Below are positions 1-11,939 of a stretch of DNA of 64,000 bases, piece after piece. Below the pieces are notes generated by a model, which was given only the letters and a program-made list of their open reading frames with translations, made no database searches and was not told the DNA's origin. Source of the DNA: Henricia sp. BOLD:AAB3569. Taxonomy: Eukaryota; Echinodermata; Asteroidea; Spinulosida; Echinasteridae. Within the stretch, counting starts at the first letter, position 1, and the number at the start of each line of letters is the position of its first letter. The translations under genes were made by a program, and so were the position numbers. The stretch lies in assembly GCA_037783545.1 (NCBI GenBank), contig JBBELK010000064.1:310001-374000 (forward strand), read 5' to 3'.

Positions 1-189
1 GGTAGTCTGGTGCTCGACTCACACACATGCGAGCTCCATAGCGTGAAGGCGGGAGCCTAGATTTCCCGGAATCCGTGTGATCGGCCGTCAGGCCAAGTCG
101 GATCCAGCCTTAACTGACCACTCAGTTAAGAGCAGTACTTCAGGAGGCCGGGTCCTTTTAGCCGAAACGGCTAGCCCTTCCAGACTACC
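1..189. other. Multi-hairpin element at the window edge
   Basis: Bases 1-10 (GGTAGTCTGG) are the exact reverse complement of 180-189, so the block closes on itself. Inside are at least four more hairpins: GCTCG 12-16 with CGAGC 30-34, GGCC 83-86 with 91-94, a 9-bp stem 109-117/122-130 with a 4-base loop, and TAGCCG 159-164 with 168-173. It could be a structured RNA gene or its retrocopy, or a small foldback element. It does not match tRNA, 5S, SRP, 7SK, MRP or spliceosomal RNA as I remember them. The left end may continue outside the window. Confidence 0.45.
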
Positions 190-489
190 ATTGTGCAATG
201 TAGTCCTTTGGAATAACGATTAGACATACGACAAAGGTTAGTCTAGTTTATGGTCTGTATGCAAACGCTGAAAAATGAACAGAATTTATTGCCTCCTGCC
301 GAAAAATAAACTTCTTCCCTATGCCCCAGACAATAGCCCAACTAACACAAAATAACTCACAATTGAACACAATTTGGGATATGTCAGTGTATTCGGACAC
401 CGAATGCAATGGCAACTCCACAGTGTGTCCATACTGAAGGTTAAAGAAGGAGAGTGAAAAACCCCGACCTGATCTGGCTTTTTTAAAAA
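190..489. other. Unassigned
   Basis: AT-rich, no convincing gene. It may be the 3' side of the element that carries the minus-strand frame next to it. Confidence 0.4.
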
Positions 490-801
490 TTAAAAAAAAC
501 CGGCTATATGGCCATAACAGAGAAAAATCCCCAGAGAGGAAGGAACAAATACATAAGAAACACTTAGCTGGTTAAATTCGAATTGTCGTTGGTTCCCCTC
601 TCTACGCCATTTTGTTTTGGTGGTGTCCTTTATCTTCTCGGTCAGTGATTTCGTTGTTTTAGTCTGAAGCTCTACCACTTCTGATCTCGTCCGTTTCAAC
701 TTTTCGTCGAACGTCGACGCAAAAGCTGATAACATTTCTTGAATATCAGCTTTTGGTAGCTGGCGCAGAAGACGGATCGATGTCTTCGGCAAACATTGCA
801 C
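490..801 (-). mobile_element. Retroelement ORF remnant (possible DIRS/Ngaro-type ORF1), fossil
   Basis: A minus-strand frame of about 100 residues. It has a charged, coiled-coil-like first half (EKLKRTRSEVVELQTK) followed by KWRREGNQRQFEFN. The pattern K-R-x-G-N-x-x-Q-F-x-F-N occurs in ORF1-like proteins of tyrosine-recombinase retroelements in cnidarians and echinoderms, as I recall it. Only this fragment is visible and no recombinase, reverse transcriptase or repeat ends were found near it. It is read as a broken old copy. Low certainty on family. Confidence 0.35.
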
Positions 802-1590
802 GTATATGATAGATGACTATCGTTGAGACTAGTGTTAAGATTGACGGGGAAAATTGGAAGTGTAACAGCCGGCGCGAAACTGACCTGAATGAACCGAATA
901 GACCCGAGCACACCCTATAGACCCAAGCCCCATTACGCAACCTGAACAAAGGCCATTGAGAACCACTCACCGTGAAGAAAATAGATACATTCTAATTCGC
1001 ACCTGGTCGCTCAACCGAACGTATTTACATAAACTCAGGAACTGTTTTGTACCAGTATACAAATTAAACAGCCATAATGAACACCATAATTACAAACACT
1101 TGCATAATGACAAAATCACAATTAGTCCAACGGTATCATTTCTAATGTTTATGTATATCATATGTAAATTGTCATTTCTTCCCTCCCAGATTCGCTGTAC
1201 AGTTTGCCCGAGGCCCGGGATTGACAGATGCTTATTGTTGTAACAACGTCGTCGATTAGACAACTGAAATGTCACAAAAATACGACTTTAAGTACAATAT
1301 CGACACTAAACATAAGCCGAAATATACTGGTGTGGACAATCAGTCGCAGCTGTAAATTTTTGGGTGAAAATCAAAGTGCATAAACGACGCTAAAATGTGT
1401 CTCGAAACGCTAGCCACTCACGTGACAGCTTGTAGCCACTCACGCTGCAGTTGTTATCAAGCAAAGATGGCGCAGAGCACTGGGGAATATTAACCCCGCG
1501 CCCAAAGTGCAATCGCCGTAGGAAAGCACGGGTTTAGCAGTTTAGTGGCTCAGGGAACAAGTCATGTCTCTCTTTAATTGTATAGATGTT
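802..1590. other. Unassigned intergenic DNA
   Basis: No recognisable gene or repeat end. A TAGCCACTCACG direct repeat of about 12 bases occurs at about 1409 and 1433. The short open frames here lack family resemblance. Confidence 0.4.
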
Positions 1591-1591
1591 A

Positions 1592-1762
1592 ATAGACTAC
1601 TAAAGTGTGACGTCAGTTGCCATGGTATAATTGGGTCTAAACATTCGCTGGTAATCTTAAACGTCCATTGGTATAGTTCAGGGAAACAGTTCACTGGTTT
1701 TAGTGTAGACCCAAAAACCATGGCAACATACAAAGGGTGACGTTTTCACTTTAGTCGTCTAT
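1592..1762. repeat. Foldback MITE
   Basis: Two arms of about 50-60 bases pair: ATAGACTACTAAAGTGTGAC at 1592 with its imperfect complement ending at 1762, and the inner arms GTTGCCATGG (1617) with CCATGGCAAC (1718), plus TTGGGTCTA (1630) with TAGACCCAA (1705). A further loose copy of the arm end (TAGACGACTAA) is at 1889. No coding capacity. Confidence 0.6.
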
Positions 1763-1971
1763 CAATTGGCATTACATAGCGTATACTGTTTTTGAACAGT
1801 ACATTCTACTTTTTGGTTTTCTCTGTTTGCAAATAGTAGACTCTACTATATGGAATTATAAATTTACAGAAGATTCTGTTTTTTAATAGACGACTAAGTG
1901 TTCGTTTTGTGCATGGTTTTGTTCTTTAACAAAGCCTTCTGTACAGAAGCAATTCTATGTAACTGAACGAA

Positions 1972-2545
1972 GCACCTCCATAGTCATTACACCAGGCAGG
2001 TCCATCAATACCATCTTCAAGCAATTTGTACAAATCTTGGGAATAATTGTGTCACATTCGAAGGCCCAAAGCTATGGAATTCGCTTGATCCTAATTTGAA
2101 AAGTCAAGAAAAGTTACCAGCATTTAAAACAGAATTTAAAACTTTCCTCCTTGCTAAATTTTTAAAATTTGTATTATATATAAACAAACAATCAACAAAA
2201 TATTTTGTACGAATGGCAGTTATTACCTGCCCAGCTCTGCATTGTGTTAACTAAACCTTGCTGCTTTGTTTTTTGAACTCACTCACAGCTCAACTTAGTT
2301 GCTTTATTTCATTTTAATGCTGACCATTGCTGCGCTTCTTGTTTATTTATATTGATTTGCTGGCTTGGTTTTATTTACTTATAATAATAGTCTGGCTCAT
2401 ATTACATTTATTTGCACTATTTAATTAATTTGGTTAACTTTATAACTTAATATTTATTTCTGAGGAAGCTCACACTCGATAAGCTTTGCTTTTTGTGAGC
2501 TCCCCCATACTACCTTATTATACTAAAGTGAACTGAACTGAACTG
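1972..2545 (+). mobile_element. LINE 3' end (CR1/L2-like reverse transcriptase C-terminus plus tail)
   Basis: The plus frame from about 1984 to a TAA at 2252-2254 reads TNLGNNCVTFEGPKLWNSL, then DPNLKSQEKLPAFKTEFKTF. This is the conserved 'WNSLP..L+....FK..LK..L' end of CR1/L2-type LINE polyproteins. An AT-rich 3' UTR follows and ends in a short (TGAAC)n tail at about 2525-2545, as expected for a LINE 3' terminus. The copy is heavily 5'-truncated: the endonuclease and most of the RT are absent. Confidence 0.75.
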
Positions 2546-3590
2546 AAGCAGTCCAGGTTATTGACGACTGTATCGTGTTGTCTGTTTGAGTGTGGATTGA
2601 CAGTTTGCCCTTTACAGTTCACTTTTTTGTGTTGTAGATGCACCACACTCAGTGAACGATTTCCCCTGTATCGCATCCCAAAAATGCGACGCGTTTTTGA
2701 CAATGTGCGATGCCACTTTTCAAAGGGCATCGCAGTTTTTGACTTGATTTAGCGATGCAATTTGCGACACATTTTTTTGAACATCTTGTCCTTATTCTTG
2801 CACTTCCAGATTAGTTTTGTAAATTTTAGTGAGAAATGAAAAAACGAAAATGGAAAACTGACCTGACTAACGTACCGCGACGGCTTATACGGCAGAGTTC
2901 TTTTTACGCAAACGTGCGTATCGGCCCGATACGCTGAAATTCCGGTCCGACACGCAAACGGCATAAAAAATCAGCTCCCAATACACACGACAAAATTATC
3001 ACACATGGTGCTGCTAAGTAAGGCTAATGAAACTCGATGTTATGTTTCCCGTATAACATTTTTGTCAAGCCCAAATGAGGCAACTATTTCATTATTAATT
3101 ATTCATTATTTTGTAGCATTTCATTATTTGCAAAATAACGGCTATTTATAACGGCTATCAAAACTTAGGGCGCTCTATACCCTCTGATAGTGTGTTAAAA
3201 CACAACCCTGATCAACTTATACACAAATTTGTATTTATTAAAATATCTTTCACCATTTCCCAGGTATTTATGACAAAAAGATCAAGATATATTTAAATAA
3301 CAAAACACATTTATATCAGTCCACACATTTCAAATGGGAATTGCACCCATGCTTTTCTACCTGTATTTAATAACACTTGTTACCGAGTTCGACAATTAAC
3401 TGCAACAAAAGTGCACGTTTGAGACACAGTCGTGATAGTCCATGGCATCTTCATTATATACCCCTTCCTGTATCTTCACTATCACGAACATTTTATTTGT
3501 CTCACATCATACAACCGTGCAACCTTCTCCAAAACACGACAAAAAAGGATGCGATTATATGCGTCAACGGTACCTAAAAAGCTAGCCGCA
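2546..3590. other. Unassigned; small GCGATGC cluster
   Basis: No gene recognised. Around 2670-2775 the word GCGATGC/GCGACGC occurs five or more times in both orientations (2672, 2686, 2707, 2729, 2752), a small example of the iterated-motif DNA seen elsewhere in the window. The rest is AT-rich. Confidence 0.35.
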
Positions 3591-4290
3591 GTCAACTTAA
3601 GTGTCAAAGCCCATTTGTGGTCCGCGCGCCGCTCGCTAACGATAAAAACAATCGCCCAGCGCGGGGTACATGCATCACAAAAATGGCACGGGTAGCGCAA
3701 TGTCTTCTCCAGGAATTTTTTGTAAAGCACTGTTACAATTGTTCACGCACCGCCGGCCAGCCGCGCCGATACTCTGCTTCCGGGTTATTTTTTTTTTATG
3801 GAGGAAGAAAATTACGTTAAAATATTTTTGGCGGGAGGACGAGATGAGAATGAGCACCTCGCTCAAAATGTGAAATTCGAGCGCTGCTTTTAAATATCCA
3901 ACAAAAATGGCAAGAGAAAACATTAAAAACTTTATATTTTGGGGAAAAATACAAAATAATGAATTGTTTTTGGATTTTGGCATCTCAAACGCGGCCGAAA
4001 AATCCAAACGCGGGCGGGTTACGGGAAACATAAAATCGAGTTTCATTAGCCTAAAGAATTGACATAAATTTTCTTTCGTGAAAAAAAGAACCACGGAGAT
4101 AACTGATTATGAAGAACTGAAGTATTTCGATCACTGCTTCTGATTCGCACGAGCGGCAAAAAACAGCTCTCGATTTCGGTCCACAGCCAGCGGCCCGGTC
4201 CGACAGCGGTGCTAATCCACGACACGGCACGGCCGCTTCGCTATCGCTACAGCACGGCGCGTGCACGTGGTGGTACGTGACACAGTAAAT
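3591..4290. other. CpG-rich stretch without a recognised gene
   Basis: Two CpG-dense patches (3620-3780 and 4140-4275) stand out from AT-rich neighbours. The open frames across them show no family resemblance. This could be an unmethylated regulatory patch or a degraded repeat. Confidence 0.25.
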
Positions 4291-5435
4291 CCAAGTCAGC
4301 GGCTTGATATCTCATGCTGCCGATCACCGTTTTGTTAACTTAAACGTCATTGGCCAGAATTTAGTAGCAACAAGTCATATTATTTGTATCAGCCAATCAG
4401 CATGCGTTTTACAACACGATCGCTTTCTTGCAAAACTTGTTGTGTGTGTGCATGGAGATATCAGCTCAGCTGTGCCGTCGATCGTACCGTGATTTTCATG
4501 ATCGTTTTTTCGTAATCGTTTTTTTCGTGCATCCCAGCATGGAGGAATGATCGCAGCGACCGGTTTGGTTGATCGTCATTTTTGTGGAAAACATCGTCCA
4601 CTCTCATGGATAAAGTGTAAAATGTGTTGGAGAAATTAGGATATTTCGAAAGTGGAACAGTCACCAGTTACCGGCAATGACTGGCCGTGTGGAGCCTGCC
4701 ACTTATACGCTACGGGGCGGGATATATAGACCGGGCCAGGAACCCGGAAGACTAGGCATACGGCCACGGCCTAGGCCAATGGGCGCGGTATGGGAAAGAA
4801 TTGAGTAAATGTCGTTGATCATGGCTTCAGACCTTGTGTGCAAAACATGATGCAGACTGAATTGTTTTTTGAAATGTTTTCTCACAAAATATTAAAATTT
4901 TCCCACTCAAAAATTTGGAGTTTTCCTATCAAATCTGCACTCTTTAAAAGAGAAAAATTATGATGAGCTTCTCAAGAGTCTTACTCTTACTGTGCAGCCT
5001 GCAAGTAGGCCTATTAAAAATCATTTTTTAAAATTTTACTGTGCTTTTCAGAGACTACATGTACATGTACTAAAATAAAACATGTGGTGGAAGTTTGAAA
5101 TGAATGTGTGCTTTTGCTTTATTTATAGTGATTAACCCCAGGTAACTTAATCGTCACTTGTAATTCGGGTAATTTGTCATTAAATTTAAAATGTGAATAT
5201 TAACAACATTGTTATGGTCTTTAAAATAACTCGCAAAAAAATCCTTTATGCAGCATTTAATCATCCATTTTGAATTTACATAGTTGATTTGAGCTGTATT
5301 TTAACAGGTGAAGACTCAAAGTGTCTTGTTCCTGAACAAACCTGTAATTTAACTGCAAATCGTTTGTAATCAACAGACATTTTTTTAAAAATGTACACAG
5401 ACGGAAAAATATTAAAGGCATTAGGCCCTATATCA
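4291..5435. other. Unassigned intergenic DNA
   Basis: No gene, repeat boundary or RNA gene seen. A GC-rich patch lies at 4680-4790. Confidence 0.35.
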
Positions 5436-5616
5436 TTTCTCCTGTAATCTGGAAAAACCTAGTAAGTCTGTTCAATGCAAATTTGAGAAAACAAATGAAA
5501 ACTGTTGAATTGCTAGGTTTTTCCAGATGAAAAGCCGAGTTTCACACACTTTGGGTATAACTTAATTTTCACCAAAATTTGACTTACTAGGTTTTTCCAG
5601 ATTACAGGAGATTTGC
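5434..5616. repeat. Inverted-repeat MITE
   Basis: A ~34-base arm at 5435-5468 (starts TTTCTCCTGTAATCTGG, ends CTAGTAAGTC) is repeated almost perfectly in inverse at 5581-5614. The ~110-base spacer holds a third partial arm (CTAGGTTTTTCCAGAT at 5513). Confidence 0.65.
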
Positions 5617-6332
5617 AGATAAATTGTTTACGAATTCCAGGTAAAAGCAGTAATACAAAAAAAATAATGTTGATAAATTGCCTTGTCGAAATTACAGCCA
5701 CATACAGTTAAGCCCAAAACCCAGGAGGCCACTGCCCATTGACAAGTGGATGTCATGCGTGACCAAAAATCCACGTAAAAAGGGTCTTCTTTACCGATCG
5801 GGCACTGTATGTACGTATATACGGTACAGTGAATAGGGTATCGAAAACACCAAAAATCGAAATTCATTAGATCATATGTACTTCTGGTCTGTTTTTAGGG
5901 TCTCCCTGAAGTTTTTCCCTTTACACCGCACCGCGCAGTTTTCCCGGTCGAGCATCGGGCGAGCATATCGAGCAAGGCGTATATATAGTGTGCGTCCGTC
6001 TGATATAGGTCGACAGCTAGTTCGCTCATCATTCCCACCGCCCAAACTGGGCGTTGGTACGGGCTGATGTGCCTTCACAGATTTCTGTGACGGAAACGCG
6101 TGACACAAAGGTCACATATACAGACGTGCGGAGCATTGTGGGTTGCTTACTGCCAGACGAAAAATTGATAAATAGTAAAACAAAAACACACACTTAATAT
6201 AGCAAGTGCAAAAATCAAATTTACTCATAAAATGAGTGACTGCAAGACCTGCCTTGTCTGCAGGAAAAAATTGTTTTTACTCAGTTTACAATTTTGGCCA
6301 ATGAGGGCGCAAACAAATTAGCCTGTACCAGC
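5617..6332. other. Unassigned intergenic DNA
   Basis: No recognised gene. A CpG-rich patch lies at 5925-6060. Confidence 0.35.
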
Positions 6333-6696
6333 CATCGATATATAATCACTGGATGAAATGCAATAGCAGTTGGCTATACGAGAATTGAAGCCATGCGCCG
6401 GCCGCCATTGTACCCCACGAACAATGCTTGGCTGTGCAGCAAAGCCCGAAAGGGTACTTGTATTTTCTTCAACGTGGCATCCTCTCGCCATTGCCAGTAT
6501 ACAATAGGGCATACAGGAATAATGGAACAATGCTTGACCTATAGACTGCTCCCCGGTCCATGCGATCGCTTGCATTCCACTTAACACATGTAGACAGTAT
6601 GACCAGTCTAGGCAAGGCATTCTATTTGGTGGGGTACATTGGCGGACGGTGGCCTCAATTTTAGACGACGTTGCTTCATCCAGTGATAATGTATCG
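6333..6696. repeat. TIR element, family K copy 1
   Basis: Ends CATCGATATATA..CACTGGATGAA (6333) and TTCATCCAGTG..AT (6675-6690) are inverted. The interior repeats CATAGACTGG/CCAGTCTAGGC-type words. A second copy in the opposite orientation lies at 61864-62129 and shares ends and interior (TGTACCCCAC, GGCGGCCGGCGCATGGCTTC). Confidence 0.6.
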
Positions 6697-6866
6697 GGCG
6701 GCTGGGAACGAGCGAATACCTGTATCGGTCGCCGTGCCAGATGCGTAAAAATGTGTTGAGGTAAATGTGCACAGCGTGACAAGTGTGGAAAGCCATGACG
6801 GAAATATATCACATTGACCTAACTATATTTTTACCCTTATGCACGTGCGCCCACGCAAGACCTCAA

Positions 6867-7439
6867 AGGGCTGTGACATGTTAAACAACTTTGTGTCTAA
6901 GCTTTGCTTCATAATGACGGATTACTTGTTCAGCAAGACATACTATTGTTCGTTTAAATGTAAAATCAATAAAGGGTGGCCTTTTTCAACTTTGAAGATT
7001 TCATTGCAATAAATCACAGACAGAGGGCGCTGTTTTGAGTGCATCACAAAAGGAAGACAGAAGGGAAAAGTGAGGAAAAAAAATAAGACTTCAAGTTGGA
7101 CTTGTGGCAAATTGCTGCAGTTTCTACCCCCAGTTTTGTCATGGCTTACAGCAGGCAACATGTAAAACAAACTCAAACAGCCATGGATTACAAAAGTTTT
7201 AGGAAAATTGAGAACAAAAGTGGAAAATTTTGTGCACAGTTGAATGTGATTTTCCTGTGTTTGCCTCTTGTGACATCGTGACCTTAGTCATGAATATGCA
7301 TATTCGCATTAGCATAAAAACTAAAAACCTTTGTTTTAACCCACAAAGCAAGCTCCAAATAGGATTGTTATGACTTTAACTGAGTAGAGTGGTTTTAAAG
7401 CATAGATTTCATTGATAAAAATCCTAAATAAGGGGCCCT
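6867..7439. mobile_element. TTAA-flanked non-autonomous element, family B copy 1
   Basis: A 573-bp unit nearly identical to 33436-34005. It starts AGGGCTGTGACATG and ends GGGGCCCT. The right flank is TTAA (7440-7443) and the left flank a decayed TCAA. TTAA target duplications are typical of piggyBac and Kolobok elements. No transposase frame is inside. Confidence 0.7.
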
Positions 7440-7478
7440 TTAATGTCCCAGTAGGCTGGGAAAATGCTCAACATTTAA

Positions 7479-8278
7479 AGGTACACACCAGCCTACTGTT
7501 TACATGATTTAGTGATGTAGCAGCATTGACAATACTTGTTTGATGGTCGTTGTCAAAAAAAGATCATCAAAATATCCCGTAATTTACTAAAGAGTGCAAA
7601 ATTAACAAAAACGGTCAAAAGACGGGTTATACGCTTTACCAGCCGTTGCAACTACGCGCGCGCCTCACGACTTTGTCACAAACGATTTGCTCTCCAATTT
7701 TCTGCTCACGATTTCACTGGACAGCCCGACGACCGAATAGGAATTTCCGAGGAGTTGGCATCATATGTTTTTTCTTCACGAACGTACACCGAAGCAACAC
7801 GCCCGTGTGTGTGTGTGCACTCAGGCTATTTGCCGTGCTGCGCGGGAAAATATCCTACACTCCACGGTAGCCTGCCGTAGCACGCGCTCGCACCCGTTCT
7901 CCGGACTCTCGAAACAAACAATTATGTTCGAATTTTCATACTTATGTTTAACTTTGTTTCATACCTGTATAAATAGTCACTCTTTTGTCAATTACTTATA
8001 AATATTGGGGGGAATCAGAGTTGAATTTGGTGCAGTTCTGCAGTAACAAACTTTTATACGGCTGGAAATACAACTAACTCACAAGACCACGTGACTTTTC
8101 GGAACTAGAATTTGGTTCCAAAAAGTCACGTGACCTTGAATTTTTCAAAAGTGCTAAAAAACGGCAAAATTTGACTGCGTCTTTTCGGGATATATCTAAT
8201 TTACTTTCGAAGGCGCTTCAGAATAATGTATGGGTCTATTTCGAGCCCAAAATAGCCCAACAAAGCCGGTGTGTTCCT
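7479..8278. mobile_element. TTAA-flanked non-autonomous element, family C copy 1
   Basis: An 800-bp element bounded by TTAA on both sides (7475-7478, 8279-8282). Its termini AGGTACACACC / GGTGTGTTCCT are inverted. An inner palindrome reads CACGTGAC..GTCACGTG at 8088-8132. Copy 2 (inverted) is at 29016-29837 and a truncated copy 3 at 38358. No transposase. Confidence 0.8.
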
Positions 8279-8283
8279 TTAAT

Positions 8284-9480
8284 ATCGAGAAGGTGGAACG
8301 TGCACACCGAGCGTTGTGCTATATGGAAACCGAGCATCGTGCTACATTCACATGTCCACATCGAGCAACACCCTACATGCACATCGACACGATTGTACAT
8401 TCATATAGAATGTGCACATCGAAAGTCTCGTTTTGCCACAGTTGAAATTGTATTTAAATAAATGTAATACAAAGCTGGAAAACTATACTTGTTTGTTGGC
8501 TTAGTTGGTTGGAATAAACAACAATTAAACTGGGTAGGCCTATAGGCCTATGTTAGTATAAAAATATAGTACGTTCGTCGGATCTCGTATGTAATTTTGT
8601 ACAAAAATCTTGGGCTTCCGAGGCGTGGCCGCTTCAAACTCGTAAAACGTGGTGAATTTATGAACACGATGAAACATGCTACATTAAAACGCCGAACGTT
8701 GAACATTCACACCGACTATGATTACACATTCACAACGAACATGGTGCACTGTTAATATCGAGAAGGTGGGAACGTGCGCACCGAGCATTGTGTTATATGG
8801 AAACCGAGCATCATGCTACATTCACATGTCCAAACCGAGCAAAACCCTACATGCACAGATTGTACATTCATATCGAGGAGGTGCACATCGAAAGTGTCGT
8901 TACTGTGAAAATTGTATTTGAAAAAAAGTAATAAAAAGCTGAAAAACCATATTTGTTTGTTGACTTAGTTGGTTGGAATAAACAACAATTAAACTGGGTA
9001 GGCCTATAGGCCTATGTATAAAAATATAGTACGTTCGTCGGATCTCGTATGTAATTTTGTACAAAAATCTTGGAATTCCGAGGCGTGGCCGCTTCAAACT
9101 CGTAAAACGCGGTGAATTTATGAACACGATGAAACATGCTAGATTGATACGGCGAACGTTGAACATTCACACCGACTATGATTACACATTCACACCGAAC
9201 ATAGTGCACTGTTAATATCGAGAAGGTGGAACGTGCACACCGAGTATTGTGCTATATGGAAACCGAGCATCATGCTACATTCACATGTCCAAACCGAGCA
9301 AGAAACCCTACATGCACATCGACAATTAAGATTGTACATTCGTATCGAGGAGTTGCACATCGAAAGTGTCGTTACTGTGGAAATTGTATTTGAAAAAAAA
9401 GTAATAAAAAGCTGAAAAACGATTCTTGTTTGTTGACTTAGTTGGTTAGAGTAACATATTAAACTGGGTATGTATAAAAA
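8284..9480. repeat. Tandem array, ~460-473 bp period, 2.6 units
   Basis: The landmark ATCGAGAAGGTGG starts at 8284, 8757 and 9217. The units also share TTGACTTAGTTGG, TAGGCCTATAGGCCTATG and GTACGTTCGTCGGATCTCG. Within each unit a ~160-base block is itself built from loose ~20-base repeats around 'ACCGAGCAT..TGCTACATTCACATG'. Unit 1 abuts the TTAA of the element on its left exactly. Confidence 0.75.
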
Positions 9481-9947
9481 TCTAGTCAATCTGTGTAACA
9501 TTTACATTTTCTTACGTCAATTTTTTTGTAGATTACTTTATATGCATACATTTTGTGGGGCGTTTTTGCTAATGGCCGCCTATAGGCACAGCCAAAAACA
9601 CTTTGACACTTGATGGGGCGATCTGTCAGTAGAAAAACCGCAATCACCAAACTTCGATATAAACGCACTGAATTACATTTACACCTGTACGAACATCCGC
9701 AAGGCTGGAAAACATGAAAAACCGAACTCGATACAAACAGTGGCATTGGGCCTATATAGTGTATTGACTCACTGGCTGACCAAAAGCAACGTGATAATAC
9801 TAAATCCACTGCACTCCACGCCCACCCAATTCACCAGACAACGTCTATGTGCTATTCGTATCATTCATTCATTACCCGTAGAAAAATAACCGCTGACACC
9901 AATCATCCAAACGCACGCATTGCATAGCACTCAATATGAACTGTTGA
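9481..9947. other. Unassigned spacer between satellite copies
   Basis: Unique-looking AT-rich DNA separating the tandem array from its detached partial copy. Confidence 0.4.
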
Positions 9948-9948
9948 T

Positions 9949-10099
9949 ATCGAGAAGGTGGAACGTGCACACCGAGCACTGTGCTATATGGAAACCGAGC
10001 ATCATGCTACATTCACATGTCCATACCGAGCACCACCCTACATGCACATCGACAAGATTGTACATTCATATCGAGAAGGTGCACATCGAAAGTGTCGTT
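9949..10099. repeat. Detached partial copy of the 460-bp satellite unit
   Basis: Begins with the same ATCGAGAAGGTGGAACGTGC landmark and keeps the ~20-base sub-repeats up to CATCGAAAGTGTCGTT, then breaks off into unrelated sequence. Confidence 0.7.
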
Positions 10100-10888
10100 C
10101 CAGGGCCACCGTAGGTCTGGGGAATCACTGTAAAAGCTCATCGCTGATATTAAACGCTATTACCTATTCGTGAGCCGTCGTTGATAGTACGTGAACTGCG
10201 CTATTGGTCAGTGTTTCAAATGCTATGCGGTACCTGTTGTACGGTGATTGAATTTGACCGAGATCGGGAGGGAATTCTTCGTGTTTGACGAGGACAACAT
10301 CATAAAGAAGTGCCAGCTACTAAATAGGAACCTATAATTTAACGTGGGTGAAGAAGGTACGTGTCATGTTTCTTGTAAAGACCATTTGGGGTGTGTTATT
10401 TAAACTTATTTGTGTGCAGCCTTCTGAGCAGGGGTCCCGCACCGAAATTCAGTGCGGGCCTCAACAACCTCTTGAGCTCTCATCGTGAGTGATTAATCCC
10501 CAGACTGATGTGCGAGCATCCACAGCAGGTCGGGGTACGAGACTATGGCTGACTATGGTGGAACTTTCACTTTACCCAAGGACATTGGCATGTACAAATC
10601 CACCTATATTTTGGCTCAATATTATTTAGCATAAAAATACAGATGTTACGATGTTTGTTTGTACAATGCCTGTCCTAATTATTGATACCCAATGCTTGTG
10701 ATATAAATGCACATGCTTTTGACACTTCCAAGATTATTGGTAATGTTATGCACTTATTCCTATGTGTGCATAAATTATGAATGCATTCCAAATGTGGTCT
10801 ATTGAATGTTAAGTAATGTTAAAGAACAACACTGTTTTTATACTGTAAATTAAGGAGAACTGATGTAATAATTATCAGTTCATGCAGC
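10100..10888. other. Unassigned
   Basis: No gene recognised. A small GC hairpin (CCCGCAC..GTGCGGG) is at 10436-10465. AT-rich DNA follows up to the transposase remnant. Confidence 0.35.
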
Positions 10889-10972
10889 ATGGCGAAGAAG
10901 AAAGAACTTGGTGGGGACCTTCGGTTGTGTATTCTGAATGCTCACAAGGATCGAGAGGAAAAGCTAGAAGGT
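10889..10972 (+). pseudogene. Tc1-like transposase N-terminal remnant
   Basis: An ATG at 10889 opens MAKKKELGGDLRLCILNAHK followed by DREEKLEGYR. This resembles the start of Tc1-family transposases (M-x-K-x-K-E-L-S-x-D-x-R-x-x-I-V-x-x-H-K-x-G). The similarity ends after about 28 residues and the frame runs into G-rich, non-coding-looking sequence. The rest of the DNA-binding domain and the DDE catalytic domain are absent. A chance match cannot be excluded. Confidence 0.4.
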
Positions 10973-11939
10973 TATAGGGGGTGGGGGTGGTTATTCCCCA
11001 TTTTTACTCTGACAGGTTGCAAACAATCTTCTTATACATTGATTTTCACAGTTTTTCACTAAGTGTCGGTGTTGCTGTCGTAAACTGGTGCCGAGCAAGT
11101 TCTCTTCCACTTCATGTGTAATAAAATGTTAATAATTAAAAACCATACTCGTTAAAAATGTTTACTTCCGTGAAAACATTTCGTGAAGATTATTTTGTCG
11201 AGTCCCATATAAAATCGAGAATGTGAAAAATTCATTTTGTCATATCCACATAGGTTTATGCACAAATTACAAACCTTACTTACCATGCGCCTTAAGTGTT
11301 GTGAATGCCAAAACTGTTTATTGACAGATGGTATGTATATACCCAGCACGATTTGTGGCACAGATACTCTCCTACCGTGTCCCAACTTAATACATTTTGT
11401 TAATGAATCAACACCTCCTCCTCCCATAAGAATTCCCTTAATTAAAATTCTTTGGATGTTTCAGACACAATGGGGATTGCCAAGGATACGATCGCTATCA
11501 CAAATCATGCCCCAAATGGCGTGCATCGTATGTATGTACACATGTATTCTGCCATTTCATTTAAGCGAATTCCCTGAATTCCTCAAGAGATTGCTTTTAT
11601 CTCCGACTGCACTTGATGCAAAAGATAATTATTGTGCTTCAATAACCAGGGTTTTAAAAGAATTGTTTTTAAGTCAATTTGGGGAAAGGGGTTGGGCGGT
11701 GGTGTAGGCCTATAGGGGGTCTGTCATATAATCGTACACTGACGTACAATAGATTAGTTCCGCGGCTCCCATTGTGAAACCACAATTTGCCATCTTGATG
11801 CTGGCAAAACCGTGCTTTGCCTATAGACTGGTTACCACTTTTATAAGAGTAATAATAATAGTGGATTATTTTATTCCTGGCGCTGTTGCCATTATTACCG
11901 CTGCCGTCAGTGAATCACCAGAACCATTTCACTTTTAAC
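10973..11939. other. Unassigned
   Basis: A 156-codon plus-strand frame (11237-11707) covers part of it but has no recognisable domain. No repeat ends found. Confidence 0.3.

Noticed and set aside
3675-4094. 139-codon minus frame
   Set aside because: AT-rich and Phe/Lys/Ile-rich, with no domain; typical of a chance frame.
8284-10099. CRISPR-like array
   Set aside because: Eukaryotic context, ~460-bp unit with degenerate sub-repeats and no regular spacer structure.
11237-11707. 156-codon frame as a host gene
   Set aside because: No domain or splice support and an odd composition.
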